64,000 nucleotides of DNA. Source: Novosphingobium sp. Chol11. Its GTDB lineage: Bacteria > Pseudomonadota > Alphaproteobacteria > Sphingomonadales > Sphingomonadaceae. The stretch lies in assembly GCF_900218065.1 (NCBI RefSeq), contig NZ_OBMU01000001.1, positions 1,024,894 to 1,088,893 on the forward strand, given 5' to 3'. This document shows, one piece after another, positions 63,528-64,000 of this stretch. Made by a program: the position numbers and the translations under genes. The notes below the pieces were generated by a model. It saw only the letters and a list, made by a program, of their open reading frames with translations, was not told the origin of the DNA and did not search any database. Every line of letters begins with the position of its first letter. The stretch's first letter is position 1.

Positions 63528-63761
63528 TTGCCCGACCTCTGCGAGTCCAGCTTCCGCGTCCGAATTTAGTTCGGTTTGATTTTCCCCTGAACTGCCGGGT
63601 AGAGGGGAATATGGGAATGTCCCAGAATGAGCCAATGGCGACCTCAGCGTGTCTGCGTCAAGGCAAAACCGGACATCTCGCGGACCGGTGAGAAGTGGCG
63701 CAAAGGTGTCGTCCGTGTAAACGCGTTGCTCCCGCCTACAGCAGAGCGCCGAGCAACAAAA

Positions 63762-64000
63762 TTATTGCTTTGTCTCCGTCACCGGCGGGGTACGAGAAGC
63801 ATCCGCAGACAGCGCGCTTCGGATCATATCCGCGGCTGCTTTGCGACGCTCTTCGCTGGTCAGATCGCGGAAAGAGCCGCCGGTCTGTTGAAGACTGACG
63901 TTTCGCGCGTTGGTGAGCACTCCACCTACTTCCTTTGCCGCCTGCTCCAACGTCGCGTTAGCCAAGACCACATTTCCAACCTTTATTGCGCGGTCATAGT
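63762..64000 (-). CDS. Fragment of a hypothetical protein (5' end beyond the window)
   Basis: The minus-strand frame is open from the right edge to a stop at 63762. The internal GTG at 63971 is not necessarily the start. The visible C-terminus is 78 residues, hydrophilic and helical (LEQAAKEVGGVLTNARNVSL, DLTSEERRKAAADMI). No family is recognised. The 235 bases between it and the TPR gene hold nothing recognised. Confidence 0.5.
   Translation of the reverse strand, partial: YDRAIKVGNVVLANATLEQAAKEVGGVLTNARNVSLQQTGGSFRDLTSEERRKAAADMIRSALSADASRTPPVTETKQ

Noticed and set aside
1..64000. CRISPR arrays
   Set aside because: No set of regularly spaced direct repeats of 24-40 bases was seen. The only repeats found are the short palindromic intergenic ones and the TTGACAACA pair.

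Overview
The window looks like a chromosomal segment of a sphingomonad alphaproteobacterium (Sphingobium, Novosphingobium or Sphingomonas type). The DNA is GC-rich and gene-dense. It carries a RegB/RegA redox two-component pair next to a bo3-type quinol oxidase operon, an alphaproteobacterial DUF2794 gene, a SIMPL-domain protein, and short palindromic repeats that are common in sphingomonad intergenic DNA. No rRNA, CRISPR array or intact insertion sequence was seen. The genus is inferred from gene content only.

Bases 1-53,700 read as ordinary core chromosome. In order they hold: the tail of a PHA depolymerase; a PepSY / response regulator / histidine kinase / DUF454 cluster; a SIMPL protein; a Uup-like ABC-F ATPase; a VIT-family metal transporter, glutathione peroxidase and TRIC-like channel; SppA; GpmA; a purE-purK-folA-ribF run; ileS-lspA and a lipoprotein; an ArsR/SRPBCC operon with striking palindromes; dxs and zur; a CPA2 antiporter with a NifU-like scaffold; purT; a class A PBP; an LplT-like MFS protein; pgsA-moaD-moaE; oxyR; a TSUP exporter; cysE; a nitronate monooxygenase; a double-PAS hybrid kinase; tRNA-Gly(CCC); regA-regB-SURF1-cyoDCBA, transcribed leftwards; an MHS transporter; a glycosyltransferase and a divergent ammonium-transporter homologue; a GIN-domain protein; an FAD reductase; kup; and a PilZ protein.

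From about 53,700 to at least 63,700 the character changes to an accessory island. It starts beside an 18-base tRNA-3'-end-like fragment and a pair of 9-base direct repeats. It contains a two-gene unit of unknown function; a 5'-truncated Eco57I-class methyltransferase overlapping an HNH endonuclease; a serine recombinase preceded by a perfect 13-bp inverted repeat; a single-chain DUF262/HNH (GmrSD-like) protein fused to a Schlafen-type AlbA_2 domain; and a translationally coupled pair made of a Cys4-ribbon protein and an 817-residue TPR protein. The right edge is a gene fragment running out of the window.

The best candidates for an undescribed system are the GmrSD-AlbA_2 fusion (57,911-60,046) and the ribbon/TPR pair (60,148-63,527) beside it. 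Their setting suggests phage or plasmid defence, but that role is an inference from domain content and neighbourhood.
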